From positions 9,893,520 through 9,957,519 of the forward strand of contig CM017564.1 in NCBI GenBank assembly GCA_007844125.1: 64,000 nt of DNA. Reading direction: 5' to 3'. The first letter of the stretch is position 1. Each line of letters begins with the position of its first letter. Source of the stretch: Sinonovacula constricta (lineage: Eukaryota > Mollusca > Bivalvia > Cardiida > Solecurtidae). The notes beneath the pieces were generated by a model, which was given only the letters and a program-made list of their open reading frames with translations, was not told where the DNA came from and ran no database searches. The position numbers and the translations under genes were made by a program. Shown here piece by piece: positions 24,556 to 34,982 of the stretch.

Positions 24556-24637
24556 CATGCGAGCACTGACTTTTGAGATAACGTTACTTGATCATCCGGG
24601 TTATCAGCTCTGACGTCGATATCTATTTTTAGCTGTA
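24556..24637 (+). repeat. Fragment of the 'ctatttttag' interspersed repeat
   Basis: 'acttttgagataacgt', 'gatcatccgggttatcagct' and 'ctatttttagct' match the inverse of 54,299-54,400 and 57,012-57,110. It sits directly upstream of the LINE remnant. Confidence 0.6.
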
Positions 24638-24934
24638 ATGCCCATTGTGCTTATTGGATTTATGGATTTGGAAATAATGGACATTAAAGCGATCTACCCA
24701 GCTGATCTCGAAACAGCAACCTCCGATCGCTCTAGCTGGCGTGTAAATGTCAAAACCGGCATCAAGCCGGCTGAGAAGAAGAAAAAGGGCCGCAAACAGC
24801 TGAGATCCCAGCCTACCACTGCTGCCCCGATAGTAGCCGACAAGGACCACACTTGCAGCAAGTGCGGCAGGAGCTGCAGCTCCCGCATTGGCTTATTCAG
24901 CCACAGCAGTCGCTGCTGCCCCACAACTAAGTAA
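24638..24934 (+). pseudogene. 3' end of a non-LTR retrotransposon reverse-transcriptase protein
   Basis: The open frame contains 'DRSSWR' followed by a basic linker and then C-x2-C-G-R-x-C-x-S-R-I-G-L-x2-H-x4-C. This pairing of a D-R-x-W-R motif and a final C2HC 'SRIGL' knuckle is the characteristic C-terminus of animal LINE ORF2 proteins (recognised from family knowledge). No reverse-transcriptase or endonuclease domain lies upstream, so this is a 5'-truncated dead insertion. The ATG at 24,638 is incidental. Confidence 0.65.
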
Positions 24935-25429
24935 ATGCTCAGGTGCAGACTCCATTGTCTCTAGAGACAGAAGGATGCCAACAACTGATTGAGGCAATGT
25001 TATAAACATAACATGTTACATGTATATGAAACAGGCAAACTGTCAGCTAGACACCTTTAAAGCGGCTCGGGGCGCTTTTGGTAAATTTAACACTTGTTCT
25101 TTAAATCATTTCAACGAAAATATATTAACTTTAAGGCAAGCCATACATCATTAATCGGAAACGCTCGTGTTATTTCGCGACCTTACGGTCAGCTTCGATT
25201 ATCACCGGATTTGAACAAAAAATTCCGATACATGGTCTCTTACAAAAATGCATAGACGATAAGTATTTGAAATGGGGACAAATCTTGTAATTATCACCGT
25301 AAACCAAAACTCAATTTCTTTTAAGTCATATTCAGCAATAAATATTTTATCAATTATTTGAGTAATTAAACATTAGATTTTTGAATTTTTGTCGTAGAGA
25401 CTTTTCCAGTATATCCGGTGTTTATCAAA

Positions 25430-26600
25430 ATGGCGTCCTTCGGTCGTGACAAACGCGGACGATTCACTTCAGAAAAGAAAAAACGATCTATTAGCAAAAC
25501 TCACGTGATGATCGATCACAATTTCGGTGTGGGGCATACTTGTGATTTACCACAGTGTTTATCGAAGGAGTGCCCGCTGCCAAACAACATAAACTGACAA
25601 AAAGGTCAGCCGTGACAGTTGGAAGACAGGACGAAGAATCATAGATTAAGAATTCTTCTCCGGTCATTGCAATGCTGCAAGGCATGTCGCCTAGGGCTAG
25701 TGCCGCTCACGTATGACAGTGAAGTTGGGGAGTTACAGCGTGGTCCTGGGGGATATTTGTATGTAAAGTGTTCAAACATTGAGTGTGCCCAGATCAACAT
25801 AGTTCCCTATAGGATAACCCACAGGGCCCCCGTATCTAAAGGCATCCCCTCATTTGCTGTCAACACCAAGCTTTGAACAGGTAAATAAACATTCTCATAT
25901 TTAAAAAGAAATAAAAATTGAATGTAACATCGACTTAATGTACATAAGTAGAATAGTCTTTTATATTCTACATTTGTAGTTTGTTACATTTCTGATGATT
26001 ATTTATTTAATAATTTTAAAACTTTATGAAAGCTACACAAGTAGAAACAAAGTGCGCTTAAAAAAACAAGTTTTATTGTAATTAACTATTAACTTTGATT
26101 TTTAGCAATGATTGATAGTCTCGGCGGTCCCGATGAAGTCGACAACTTCCTGTCGACTCTGAATATCAGGCCTGTCAACCCCAAGAATTTAAAGGTACTT
26201 TTTCAGTGTTTATCATTAATATTGGTTTCAAACACTAATTACGTATTGATTATCAAAAAATGATTCTTGGTATACAAAATGAAGTACCATTTCATGTTGT
26301 TATTATTTTTTTATATATTAACAACACATATTTGCCCTTTTTACTTTTTAACATGTCCATATTGATGTATTATAAACACAGGGGTATTTTTTTCTTCCTA
26401 TGTACAACATATCACTTTATTTTTGTACAGGCAAATAAGTCATTCTTTACATATAACCTTTCTCAAAACCATAAATTAATTTATAGGTGATCGAGCGCAG
26501 GGCCGGAAGTTACGTGGTGTCCGTGGCTGTTGCATCGACACTGAATGCTGCAAATAAATCATTCGCCATGAAAATACAGTTGAAGAACATCGAGTCTTGA
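25430..26600 (+). pseudogene. Broken Mutator-like transposase-domain gene (N-terminal part only)
   Basis: Three exon-like blocks: 25,430-25,880, 26,106-26,194 and 26,487-26,600, with GT/AG borders (gtaaat, gtactt; ttttag, tttatag). The first begins MASFGRDKRGRFTSEKKK, then has a zinc-knuckle-like pattern (CCKAC ... CSNIEC) and the stretch 'PSFAVNTKL'; the second encodes 'MIDSLGGPDEVDNFLSTLNI'. These resemble the Mutator-like N-terminal domain common in bivalve genomes (from memory, not searched). Lesions: a stop at 25,595, a short segment near 25,593-25,645 that only fits in another frame (two shifts), and an in-frame TGA at 25,874 where the junction suggests Gly. The frame ends at 26,598 with no catalytic domain. 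Alternatives: a degraded element or an assembly with errors. Confidence 0.55.
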
Positions 26601-28054
26601 GTGTTCTCCTGTACAATGGAATGATGAAGGCAACGACTGCAGAAAATGTGGCTGGATCTAGTCTAAATCTAGCCTGTCTTCGGACAATATTCCTGCGGGA
26701 TGGTGACGATGGACTGTCTAATACCTTCACATGTAAAAATAAAGAAGGGCAGCCCCGTGTCACAAGTTGTAAACAGAGACAGTGATTCCAAAGCTGGTGG
26801 ATTTCTTTAAACATCACATCAGCTATGATGTGTATCAATTGGTATTGTGAACACACATTTTTAATTACAGCCATATTTGGAATTGATTGTTTCAGTTCTA
26901 TGTGCACTTGTCATGTTGTCTTACATTGTATCATTATTTTGGAATAATTAGGATTTTCAATTTGAAATGTGTCTTTTTTAAAACTTCTCTTGGTAGCATA
27001 TTGACTTCAGTGAAACTAAACATCTGAAATATTCACAGTGAAATATTTAGGTGTGTTTGTGAGATTTACCACATGCTGTGAATGCTTATTTTTGAACTTA
27101 TGTTCATATAAGTGCAATTTTTATATGTTTAATTGAATGTGTTTTCAACCCTCTTTGTATATTAAGAAACATTTTTACCCTCTACAGGTTTTTATGTAAA
27201 AACTTGCATTGTAATTAGCAAAATAAGAATAAAAAAGCAGTTTTGCGATTTTTTGCTATGGGGGAGGGGGGTTTATTTATTGACCATTTCTGAAATAAAT
27301 ATATGGTAAAAAGTTTTTAATTTACTGATTTATGATTATATATACATTGCATGATAAATGTTTGTAACACTCATTGCTTGTGAACATACAAAAATAACCA
27401 AAAGAAAATCATAGATTTATAGCGCTTATTTGCTGTTTTGGCTGAAAATCCTATGTTCTATGGGCCGATGTTTGATAATTCACCTGTATTAAAAGTATAA
27501 TGCTCATCAAAGTCTTTTTGTTAACTAAATCTGATAATATATGCTATGAGACACAAAATAAAACCAAAACAAGAAGTGTATTTGCATTTTTATTGATTTT
27601 ATAAGCAAAACTGTAGCATAAGTTCTTTAGCTTTACTGTACCATTCTGGATAGAGGGGGTTGGCAAAGTCAAACATTATTTTTTCTAATAGTTGATAGTG
27701 GGCTTTTTTTGAATTAAGATCACATAAACATAACTCTTAAATCTGAAAATAACAAATTAATTGGATTTCTTTATATTGCCAATGATGGATGGCTTACCTT
27801 AAGTATTAGGTTCATTATCGTGTTTTTGTCGAGAGACTATCGTTCATGTTTACCCTTTGACGTTTATTCATTGATGTCATTGTATCGATCCGTTAGTCAA
27901 CTGGGATATTGGTCACATTCGCTCTTTCAATATTATTCATAAAATATTAAAACAATATTCATACCTACAGTGTGGGCGATTTATAAATGTGCCTTTGGAG
28001 ATATATAGCATCAAACCAACCCTAGTTTATGGTCGCTTGCTGATATATATACAA
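26601..28054. other. AT-rich intergenic DNA
   Basis: No supported exon. T-rich stretches, 'gggggaggggggt' near 27,260 and 'aaataaaacc' near 27,556 are the only marked features. The right end should hold the promoter of the spliced transcript that begins near 28.1 kb. Confidence 0.4.
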
Positions 28055-28181
28055 TGCAAATGCGGCCAGCTTGGTTACGTTCGACTTGACCGGCAAAAAT
28101 CGACATTTTCCGCCACATTCCGCTATTTCACTTTGGATATTGAATATTCAATGTAGGTGTGTTGCGATTTATAACGATCTG

Positions 28182-28371
28182 ATGTCATCGGTATTTTCCG
28201 CCAGAAGTACTTACAGGGATAACGTAAAAAAGGTGAGTAAATTGATTCGGTTCAATGTAACAGATTATTAACCAGCTGAAAGCACCCAATTTGTTGTGGT
28301 GTTTTTTTCAGTGCGTTTTGCCATTTATTATCGCGGGGATTATAATTGACATTTTTAAACAAGACAACTGA
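28182..28371 (+). CDS. Candidate 36-residue membrane micropeptide (two exons) or upstream ORF of the channel gene
   Basis: ATG at 28,182 opens 17 codons ending AAG|GTGAGT after 28,232. A 79-nt intron ends in 'gtttttttcag' at 28,311. Nineteen codons follow in phase 0 to TGA at 28,369-28,371, and another strong donor (AAG|GTAAGT) follows 28,380. The product has a basic, Ser/Arg-rich N-terminus followed by a hydrophobic segment (CVLPFIIAGIIIDIF) and a short polar tail, like small mitochondrial or membrane single-pass peptides. No family is recognised. Because the next coding exon on this strand is the receptor at 30,357, these may instead be its 5' UTR exons with an upstream ORF. Support is splice signals plus phase only. 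Confidence 0.4.
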
Positions 28372-28551
28372 TCAAAGAAGGTAAGTGTGTATTGCATTTT
28401 ATTTCTAGTTTGAGGCATTTATTGATTTATCAAAAATAATTTAAAAACTAGGCGGATTTTATTTGATTTATTTTATATATATATATGTGCTAATTCTCGT
28501 CTTTTCACATATTTATCTTCATTAAAAGACGATTGTAGTAGTTCGCGCGGC

Positions 28552-28906
28552 GCTCTCAGTTTGCGCATCATTCTCTCACCAGAGGGCGTGCTACACAAGT
28601 TTCGCTTACACCTCTGTCAACCCCGGGAAAAGTAGTTCTCATACACGTGATATTCTATCGTCACATGTCGCAAAATAGTTCCCCGAAAATTTGGGTTAAA
28701 ATATATCTTAAACATTGTTCTAAAAAAATAAAAATACCCATTTTCATTTTAAGTAAAATATACAGAGATCAAAATAATCTCACGAGCATTTTATTCATTA
28801 TTTATATTTTGTACAAGAATCTTGTACACCGGGCGTTGACAGAGGTTTGTAAGCGAAACTTGTGTAGCACGCCCTCTGGTGAGAGAATGTTTGCGCATGA
28901 GAGCTC
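28552..28906. repeat. Inverted repeat with arms of about 75 bp
   Basis: The left arm (about 28,552-28,626) and right arm (about 28,830-28,906) are inverse copies. A 42-bp core beginning 'cattctctcaccagagggcg' is identical in both, with imperfect outer parts. The 200-bp centre is AT-rich. It could form a large hairpin; probably a MITE, but no clear target duplication was found. Confidence 0.75.
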
Positions 28907-28924
28907 TTCTGTAGGAAGGAAGTA

Positions 28925-29095
28925 AAGTAGTAAAATTACGGTAAAAGTGCTTCAAAACTAAGGGTTGAGGGTTCGAATCCCTGTATGGGCACGCATGGAT
29001 GATCAACTTTCTTCTACCTTCTTATTCACTTTGACAGTTATTTCTGCATCACTCTACCAGATAAAGAATGAAACATTGTATTTGTTTTATTTTAA
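28925..29095 (+). mobile_element. tRNA-related SINE, family C
   Basis: 'ggtaaaagtgcttcaaaact', B box 'gagggttcgaatccctgtat', then 'gatcaacttt', 'ttatttctgcatcactctac' and 'ataaagaatgaaa'. The same order occurs at 37,655-37,820. The head resembles a tRNA from the D arm onwards. Confidence 0.65.
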
Positions 29096-29757
29096 TTCTG
29101 TACAGCTATTAACTGATTGAATTTGCCTAATTCTTTTCAGGCATATTCTCCAGGTGTACCAATTCTACAACAACAAAAAATGAAAAGGAAAAAAAAACGG
29201 TTTTCAAGACATTTGTCAATCTTGAAACAAACAACTGATTATATTTACATTATATATTGCGGACAAATTATCATACTGCACTGGAAATGGCATTGTTATT
29301 ACTTTACAATGTATATATCTAATCTATCTTTTGTTTTTACTGATAGATCGAATGTATGCAGCAAAATAAAGGAGATGTTTTTTTAGAAAATACTTTAGTC
29401 ATACTTTTATTGTGTACTTAATTACTTTATAAAGATGAAAAAATGCTGGGAAAATACGCCGGAACAGTCTGTGACCCTTTATTCAGGGTAATCGCTATGA
29501 AAAAAACACGTAAACCCCTTTTCTTCTTTCCATATTTGAATTCAGATACTTTATTCTATAAATTATGTAAAAATGAAAAAAAAAGTCTATAAAATGAACT
29601 AAAATGTAGGAAAATATAATATCACATATCTTCTCAGCTAATAGAGTCCGTATTTGCCTCAAAGAGATGGTATCCGAATAACAAATCTATAAACATGGTT
29701 AACAATTAAAAGATAAGTTCATGCATTAGCACCAATTAATTAATGCTTTAAATGATG
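29096..29757. other. AT-rich DNA upstream of the LTR-like pair
   Basis: No supported exon; poly(A)/poly(T) runs only. Confidence 0.4.
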
Positions 29758-30179
29758 TGTAACGCAGGCCGGCGCTCTCCAACGGTCACCCATCCACACA
29801 CCAGCCATGGTAACCGTTGCTTAACCGCGCAACTCGGCAAGCCGCATAAACCACGTCGCTAGAGAGTTAACCCAGCAGCGAGTCTGGTTTGAAGCGCTTA
29901 TATGTCTTACACTGCGGTCGTTACATAACTCCTCCCTCCGAAAGTCTCATCCCGAGACTTGGCATGGGAAGTTCCGTCGGCACACAACTCCAGTCCGGCA
30001 GTTGACTATCCTACCGTTGCTACCAATGTAACCCAGGCCGGCGCTCTCCAACAGTCACCCAGGGTAACCGTTGCTTAACCGCGCAACTTTGGAAGCCGCT
30101 TAAACCACGTCGCTAGAGAGTTAACCCAGCAGCGAGTCTGGTTTGAAGCGCTTATATATCTACCACTGCGGTCGCTACA
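29758..30179. mobile_element. Pair of direct repeats resembling a miniature LTR element
   Basis: Direct repeats at 29,758-29,925 (168 bp) and 30,027-30,179 (153 bp) both start TGTAAC and end TACA, with near-identical interiors (ggccggcgctctccaac, ccgcgcaac, gtcgctagagagttaaccca). The right copy lacks about 16 bp. Between them lie 101 bp starting 'taactcctccctccg'. Flanks are gatg (left) and gacg (right), a possible 4-bp duplication with one change. There is no gag/pol, so this is either a terminal-repeat element in miniature or an LTR pair left after internal deletion. Confidence 0.55.
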
Positions 30180-30356
30180 GACGTAACTTTTAACCCTTGC
30201 CTTTTAGACGGATAACCTGTGTATTATTTACAGATATTAACCATTTTTTCTTCTTTGCCAAACTGTTGTGGATCAACCAAGCTGTGTAAGACTGTATGAA
30301 CTACAAATAGGTTTTGTTTCTTCTTGTATTTGATATAAATATTTTCTCTGTTACAG

Positions 30357-31606
30357 CTATACTCTGCAAATCCGCCATGGGATGTTTCCTTCACTGTCTA
30401 TTAATGGGACTACTGTTTGTTCCGCTAAAAGGTAGTGTGCAAAACAGCCTCAATGACCTCGTTGATAACATTTTTACTTCCTACGACTCAAGAATACAGC
30501 CTCTCGAAATTGGTTCGAAGTCGGTAAATATCGAAATTGGGTACAACATTGAGCTGCTGCATTCGTTTGATGATCTAAAAGGGGAACTCACTTACCTTGG
30601 GACGATGAACGTAATGTGGAACGATTCAAGGCTTTCCTGGACACCCACTGACTATGGGAATACTAGCTCCCTGGTTCTACCCAAGATAGATGTCTGGCAT
30701 CCGTCATTTGATATTTCTTCTTCGTTGGATACACTAAAGTTACCAGGATTACGCGCTAACAAGGTTTACGTACACAACAGCGGACTAATTTCTTATATAA
30801 GTACCGATTTACTCACCGTCATCTGCTCGGCTGACGTCACGAATTACCCGTATGATACGCAGTCATGCAAGACCGCCATCAGGCCGAATGGATACAAAGC
30901 CGGTTCAGATGTAGTGCTGAGATACGTAGGTCAATCAAGCACAACTGTGGAGATGGAAAACGCCGAATGGAAAGTGACAAGTTTATACATTACCCTGGAT
31001 GAGGACAATAACCTTGAAGTCATAATGAATGTTGAACGACGGAAAATGTTCGCTCTTTTGACTTTGACCATGCCGTTGTACATCATTTGTGCAGTTAATC
31101 CAGTTGTGTTTCTACTACCAGCCGAGTCCGGTGAAAGAATTTCTTTCTCCGTGACAATTTTTCTCTCGTTTACCGTTTATATCTCAATCCTCAGTGATCA
31201 TATTCCAGCTGGCTCGGACCCCATCGCCAGACTTGTTTCTGAAGTGTTCTGCATGATGGTTTACAGCGTTCTGATCCTCTTAGCAACCATCGCCTCATTA
31301 AGGCAGCACCATAGCAACGACAAGAAGTCTGTGTCGCGATGGTCACCCTGTCTGACTTTCGCCGCAAGGTGTCAGTGCTGCTGTCGGAAATTTCGCGGAA
31401 TCTCACCAGATAAAACGATTTCAGCCAGCGATATTCATGGCGTGAATGCGTCTAAAAACAAAGATGGAGAAACGATATCAACTGTCACCGAGGTGACGTC
31501 ACAAACTGGCATTTCGCAGCATGACGTCTCACGAGCGTTTGACATCTGCATGCTAGTCCTTTTTTACGGAGGATTTGTCGTTCTTATGTTGGTTTATCAC
31601 ATCTGA
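30357..31606 (+). CDS. Cys-loop ligand-gated ion channel subunit (nicotinic receptor-like, non-alpha type)
   Basis: The exon starts after acceptor 'attttctctgttacag' at 30,356. The ATG at 30,377, in gccATGG context, begins a 409-residue protein encoded in one exon. In order: signal peptide (1-20), extracellular ligand-binding domain with W-x-D-x-R-L-x-W at 81-88 and the Cys loop C150-x13-C164 containing YPYD, then M1 (about 225-247), M2 (about 252-274, preceded by G-E-R, the pattern of cation-selective receptors), M3 (285-308), a cytoplasmic loop with a Cys-rich patch (325-336), and M4 (388-408). Loop C lacks the vicinal Cys pair of alpha subunits, so it is a non-alpha or divergent subunit and its ligand cannot be stated. 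It works as a pentamer in the plasma membrane (family knowledge). The stop is at 31,604-31,606. Confidence 0.9.
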
Positions 31607-31625
31607 AGAGTTAGTTCATCGTATT

Positions 31626-31965
31626 CAGGGGCGTGCCTGGGCGACTTTTGAGTATACGCACTATTCCTAGGGAGTCCGTGCCCCCCCCTCATCCGGATTT
31701 TTCCGTAGAACGCGGGTACTCTCACTGTCTTGAACAAAGAATTGTCTTAGAAGCTGGAAGAGACAGAAAAATGTCAAGTTGGAATGTTGAAGATTGTGTT
31801 GAATTAGAAAAATGTTTAAATTACATGGACTTAAATAATAAAGACAATTACCTGTTAGTGCCTTACCCGGGTTAGGCGTCGATTTAAATTCGCTTTTAGG
31901 CGTTTTTATTTTTTCAATTTTTTGAAGCAACTGTGCGTAAGTGCGTGAGCCCAGGCACGCCCCTG
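31626..31965. mobile_element. 340-bp MITE with 'caggggcgtgcctgggc' inverted ends
   Basis: Left caggggcgtgcctgggcgac, right the inverse of caggggcgtgcctgggctca. The 5-bp flanks are gtatt and gtttt, a possible duplication with one change. It lies 20 bp past the stop of the channel gene, so it may form part of its 3' UTR. Same family as 47,193-47,567, 53,628-54,098 and 56,338-56,808. Confidence 0.7.
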
Positions 31966-32857
31966 GTTTTACAGAATAATTACTTGAATTATTTCTAACT
32001 GACACTTTCCTTTCTATAATCTATACTCGGAAAAGTTGTCATATGTTCGACACTACCGGAGAGGATAAACTTATATACACACTTTTAGTTCTCAAAATTA
32101 TTTTTCACTCTACTTTTCACTACTGTAGTGTTATTGTTTTTTGGCATTTTGCCAAGGTTATAGGGTCGGGAACCAAAACTGATTACCTAAATTTATCTCA
32201 AGAGTGTACATCACTTTCGCCATATGCTTGTAACATCACACGTACCACGTTTGACGGGGTTGATCTGGGTTGCCGTAATCTTGCGCGGTCGAGCCTTTAT
32301 TAATTCATATTTTCGCATTTTATTAAGTTCTACAAAATTTCAAGCATTTGAACAATTTAAACAGGGTTAACATGTTAATGTAAACATTGGTCTGCCGCCG
32401 GGTTTCCCCGACTACATGACTGCCTGTCGTGTATACATTTACAGCCAGTCAAATAACTTCATGGAACTATTTTCGAGGCTTTGAACACAGGAGTTGTCAG
32501 TAGCATAGCTTCTTTCGTAATACCGTTACTCTGTTTCCTTAGCTACCTCATTGAAAACAAAAACGAAAATCACCTTAACAGCCCTTTAATAAAATGTTCA
32601 CCTCTTACACCATGCCGCTTAAAACCTCGTTGCGATAATTCTGTCCGCTTCCGGTCGAGTTCTGGTTTATGTGACTCTCGACGGAGTTGTGTTGGATGAA
32701 TAAACATTGGTTTACATACTATTGTTTAATTGTTTGTTTGTCCATCCACTCAACTTCAACCCATCCACCTATTTATTTATCTATCTAACCACTAATTCAT
32801 TGATCCATTTATCCTTTAATTTATCCACCCATCCAATTAAGTTTGTAAAACGCGCAG
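31966..32857. other. Intergenic DNA, nothing recognised
   Basis: No supported exon. Tetranucleotide-like 'atccacc/atttatc' low complexity occupies about 32,735-32,840. Confidence 0.4.
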
Positions 32858-33117
32858 GGATAGATCCATGGATGGGGATGGGGGGCTTACACTCCCCACC
32901 AACCAGGAAAAAAAAATTGGCAAAACACATACATGTAAGCTTAAAAAATACTAAGCTTTTAACGTAAATTTTGTCTGTTGACTGCTTAGGTTGTAGTTCC
33001 CTTATTGTGTATATATATATCTAGTATTTGCTTCGATAAAGTTGAATGGACCTTGATTCCTACCGCAACCCCTACCCCCTCCCAAAATATTTTTTTTTCT
33101 GAATCTGCCCCTGGACA
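32858..33117 (-). mobile_element. MITE-like element of the 'aggggcggatc' family, near complete
   Basis: Ends 'cagggatagatccatgg' on the left and the inverse of 'caggggcagattcagaaa' on the right. The interior matches 23,730-23,945 in inverse order (cacatacatgtaagctt, gtctgttgactgcttagg, tcgataaagttgaatgg). Confidence 0.65.
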
Positions 33118-33283
33118 GCATGTTCACATATACTCTAGCTATCTGATATATTATGTATAAATACAGTGTGGATCGTTTGGTACTATATTTCATGTTCATA
33201 AACAGAACAGTGCCAAGCTGCTTTCAGGGTATAGATGTATTGTTTTCACAACTCTACTCTTTTACCTGGTTGGTGGGAGTGCA

Positions 33284-33363
33284 TCCCTCACACACACACA
33301 CACACAATCCCCCTATTCCCCCCCCCCCACCACCACCACCACCACCCCACCCCCCGCACCCCG
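33284..33363. repeat. CA and C/ACC-rich microsatellite
   Basis: (CA)n, then C runs and (CAC)n. Proline-rich translations here are artefacts. Confidence 0.85.
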
Positions 33364-34978
33364 ATGCTGTCCTTCAAAAGTTTTAGCTGTATTTAGGACT
33401 GGACAACTAAAAGCGTCGCAACACTTTTCATTTATTTTTAGCCGTTTCCATTGGACCAGTATGCCCCTGTATTACGCTGATTGACTCTATTCCACGTTTT
33501 TGAAATGAAAGACATTTTTAGTTATCTCCCTTGTGTGAAGGTATTTTTATATACTTTATATAAAAAATATAATACATTTTCATGTGATTATTTAACAAAG
33601 GAGCGCTCAAGCATTTTAATAAATTCTTATCTCAATGAATAAGATTCCATTTTATGCCCATGCTTCAGTCTTAAGTATTTTTCAAAAGCTGAAAAAGTGG
33701 AAAAAAAATCTTAAGTAGTATACAGTAACTAAATACCCAATACCTTCCCATAAGGGAGGTAAAAACGTAGCTTTTAAATAGTTAGAGTAAAGTCCCTTTA
33801 CATACGAAAAAGAGGGAATAGCGATGCCTTAATTTACATAAGTTGCAGTTCGGATAGTATGGCTCAATTTGTGAGGTACCTGGGCAAAACGAACAGCGAG
33901 CAAGTCGCATTTCATTTATTTTCAAATAAGTCAGGAGGTATTTAATTCCAACCTAAAGGCAACACGTTTTGTAAGGAACAGCATGCTTACATTTAATCCA
34001 CTGATCAGCGGTAACATTTTATTCGCTTAATTATGGTTAAATAATATCTACCTTTTACGAAAATGAAAAATTGACTAACTATGACCAGTTCGCTTTAAAA
34101 CCAAATTAGTTTCATATCGTTGTGTACTTGCTAACTAAGTTATATCGCCAAGAGTATGAATTTGATGGTGCTTATGACAATATCCGGCGTATGGTTTTGG
34201 GAAACACCGACTGACTGATTAGCCAATGCGAGGATTATTTTCCGAGCTAGGTCGCCTCGCGCTAGTCACATCTTGATGCACTACAATTAATACTGTCATT
34301 TCGGATATCTCTTATTTCCGGATACTTCAAAGTAACTTCCTTAATGTAACACGTTGGGCTAGATATCTAAGATGACGATTGTAAGCGGTAATATAAAAGT
34401 ACTTATCTATAGACGGAATGTGTCAAACTGGGAAGTGTTTTCTTAAGAAAACGTAAGGCTTAAGATCAAAGAAGATTAGTCATTCATGGAAATGACAGTA
34501 CGTCATTTTATCATCAAATATTAACAATGATAGTATTTGTATGCCTAATTTTTTTATATATATTCGTCGAAAATAAACTTAGAAAAATCGGTAAAAGTGG
34601 ATGTCTTCATAGAATTTGTTGTTGTTATTATTGTGTGCGCTCTATGACAAAAGATGAGTCGGTGTGAGCGTAATATCCAAAATAACAAATAAAACTGTAA
34701 TTGCTCCAAAATTATCATGTTTACTAAATATATATTATACAAATACAAGTCTAACAACACTTAAAATTTTAGTTATAGAGTCTATATTTGGAAGATGTAT
34801 TTGTTTTGAAGCTGAAGGCTTGCCTGCTTTCCAGTGCGTTGCGTAATCGATTTACCGCCGAAGAATTTAAAGTGACCATTATTTGCATACCTTTAACCGT
34901 TTACACGGTAAAACAAACACCGCCCAAGCAGCGCTTTGATTATAATTGGCTCACTATCGAACCAATCAGCATATTGTT
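33364..34978. other. AT-rich intergenic DNA
   Basis: No supported exon, repeat boundary or RNA gene was found. Confidence 0.4.
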
Positions 34979-34982
34979 TTAA

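Noticed and set aside
31633..31875. 80-residue frame after the channel gene
   Set aside because: It lies within a MITE.
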